A stretch of DNA of 64,000 bases, taken from Narthecium ossifragum (lineage: Eukaryota > Streptophyta > Magnoliopsida > Dioscoreales > Nartheciaceae). A model generated the notes under the pieces. The model did not search any database, was not told where the DNA came from, and worked only from the letters and a program-made list of their open reading frames with translations. Location: the NCBI GenBank assembly GCA_963920575.1, contig OY986965.1, forward strand, positions 16,072,290-16,136,289, read 5' to 3'. The position numbers and the translations under genes are program-made. Positions 62,740 through 64,000 of this stretch are shown here, in pieces; position 1 is the first letter of the stretch, and every line of letters begins with the position of its first letter.

Positions 62740-64000
62740 GCCTATGTTTCTAGTAGCCGGTCGACCATTGTTCGAAATCCTAGAGGAGTTCATGAAGTTT
62801 CTGAATTCCAAAGCCTCTATTCTCGAATGGCTCTCCTAGATAAACGAGTGGACCAACTCCAACTCAACCAACCCTTGTCCCCACCGATTCAACCTCCGTC
62901 TGAAATTTTTGGCCTTTGTTCTAGTCCTGACCATTCTGTTGTCAACTGTCACCTGGCTCCCAACTTCCCTGACTTTGTTCAGGACCATGCCAACGCCACA
63001 TATGGATTCTCAAAGCCCCAGAACAATCCCTATTCGAACACCTATAACCCTGGTTGGAGAACTCATCCTAATTTTAGTTGGAAGCCACAACAGTCAAGTA
63101 CTTTCCAAGGGCAAAACAATCCTCCTACTTTCACATACTCACCTAAACCTTCTGCAAATCCAAATCTTGGGTACCCTCCACATTATCTGTAGAATACACC
63201 TCAGCCTTCTCCTGCTGAACCATCTAATGAACCCACTTTGACTTCAATCATGAGTACACTTTTGGAGATGAGGGGTGATATCAATAGGGACATGTCATCT
63301 ATGAAGGAAGAAATGACGGCCTTCAAAGGTGATGTCTCATTGTTGAAAAATAACTTATCTTCAACCATTCAATCCGTATCACAATTAGAGAAACAAGTTG
63401 GGCAATTATCTAATAACATGGTTAAAAGAGAGGATGAACATTTGCCAAGTCAACCTGTCACCAACCCTAGAGGCCAGCACTATGTAGAAAGCCAAAACTT
63501 TGAGAGTGCCAAAGCCGTTGTGACCCTCAGAAGTGGTAAAATGATAGATAATCAAATAGGTGAACTTGTCAATACGGACGATCGATCAACCATACCGACG
63601 ATCAATCGTCCGTCCGACGATCGATCAGCCTCCCAGTCGATCCATCGTTCAACTCAAGACTACTCTTTTCTTCCACCTGATTATGATCCAACTGATTCTA
63701 GAGAGCCTGATCCAGCTAAATACATTCCAAAAGTGCCCTTTCCTGCAGCCCTTAAGGACCCGTACCCAACCATCAAAGCCCGAAGAGCTGTCGAGGAAAT
63801 CCTTGAAACTTTCAAACATGTCAACATCAACATACCCTTGCTTCAGGCCATTCGTCAGATGCCTCCTTATGCCAAATTTCTTAAGGACTTGTGCACTCAT
63901 AAACGCCAGACAAAACACAAAGGGGACAAGAAAATCCTTTTACCTAAACAAGTCAGTTCGATTTTGAAACATGACACGCCACCCAAATTAACGGACCCTG
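62740..64000 (+). pseudogene. gag zinc-knuckle and linker of the right-hand element, continuing past the edge
   Basis: One reading frame is open from about 62740 to the window end except for a TAG at 63190-63192. It shows RNPRGVHEVSEFQSLYSRMA, then FGLCSSPDHSVVNCHLAP (knuckle), NPYSNTYNPGWRTHPNFSW, a coiled-coil stretch (MRGDINRDMSSMKEEMTAF, QSVSQLEKQVGQLSNNMV), VTLRSGKM and finally PLLQAIRQMPPYAKFLKDLC, the segment that precedes the protease. At 63574-63660 the frame contains a GATCGATC-rich insert. Protease and pol are outside. Confidence 0.85.
63574..63660 (+). repeat. GATCGATC words inside the gag coding frame
   Basis: ACGATCGATCAACC, GACGATCAATCGTCC, GACGATCGATCAGCC and GTCGATCCATCGTTC follow each other within about 87 bp, translated as an Asp/Arg/Ser-rich linker without a stop. 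Confidence 0.8.

Overview
The window looks like a repeat-dense, probably pericentromeric or heterochromatic piece of a flowering-plant nuclear genome. The evidence is Athila, Tat and chromovirus Ty3/gypsy elements, Mutator-like (MULE) transposons, a Tourist-type MITE, and captured fragments of plant-specific genes (CrRLK1L receptor kinase, AGC kinase, DUF247). The GC-rich captured exons lean weakly to a monocot; the species cannot be read from the sequence. I found no intact host gene. Almost every long open frame lies inside a transposable element (TE).

Layout. 1-2762: an LTR tail, an Athila-like protease remnant (-), and the 3' end of a Tat element (+): integrase C-terminus, tandem repeats, PPT, LTR. 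3235-35848: one decayed chromovirus reading frame on the minus strand, cut into eight pieces by insertions. Read on the minus strand the pieces run gag zinc knuckle, protease, RT, RNase H, integrase. The insertions are a Pack-MULE with CrRLK1L fragments (3653-5145); an Athila-type solo LTR (5313-6966); a shortened LTR element (7684-9508); a TIR element holding an assembly gap and a Tekay-like LTR (9742-12907); an Athila-related solo LTR (13010-19891) that itself holds a non-autonomous LTR element (13074-17181) and a second Pack-MULE (17714-18805); a Tourist MITE (21049-21602); and a stack at 21769-35634 that, counting the chromovirus, is seven layers deep. Most junctions carry a matching target-site duplication, so the order of events can be read directly.

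35839-47582 is an LTR-like sequence split by an almost complete 10.2-kb Athila element (36231-46410, minus strand). 47583-58090 holds a Tekay-like LTR fragment and a decayed Mutator-like element, with a transposase (+) and, convergent to it, a Ulp1-like protease and coiled-coil gene (-). A 2.4-kb solo LTR interrupts the coiled-coil gene. 58091-64000 is a Tekay-like LTR broken by an Athila/Tat element that runs off the right edge.

Three things stand out. (1) Arrays of the palindrome GATCGATC, or related CGGTCGATG/GGTCGACC words, sit about 60-100 bp upstream of the TATA box in several unrelated LTR families, and also occur inside a gag coding region. (2) Two diverged copies of a non-autonomous LTR family share a conserved protein block of unknown function. 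(3) Two Pack-MULEs carry plant gene fragments, one a malectin-kinase chimera and one an AGC kinase/DUF247 chimera.
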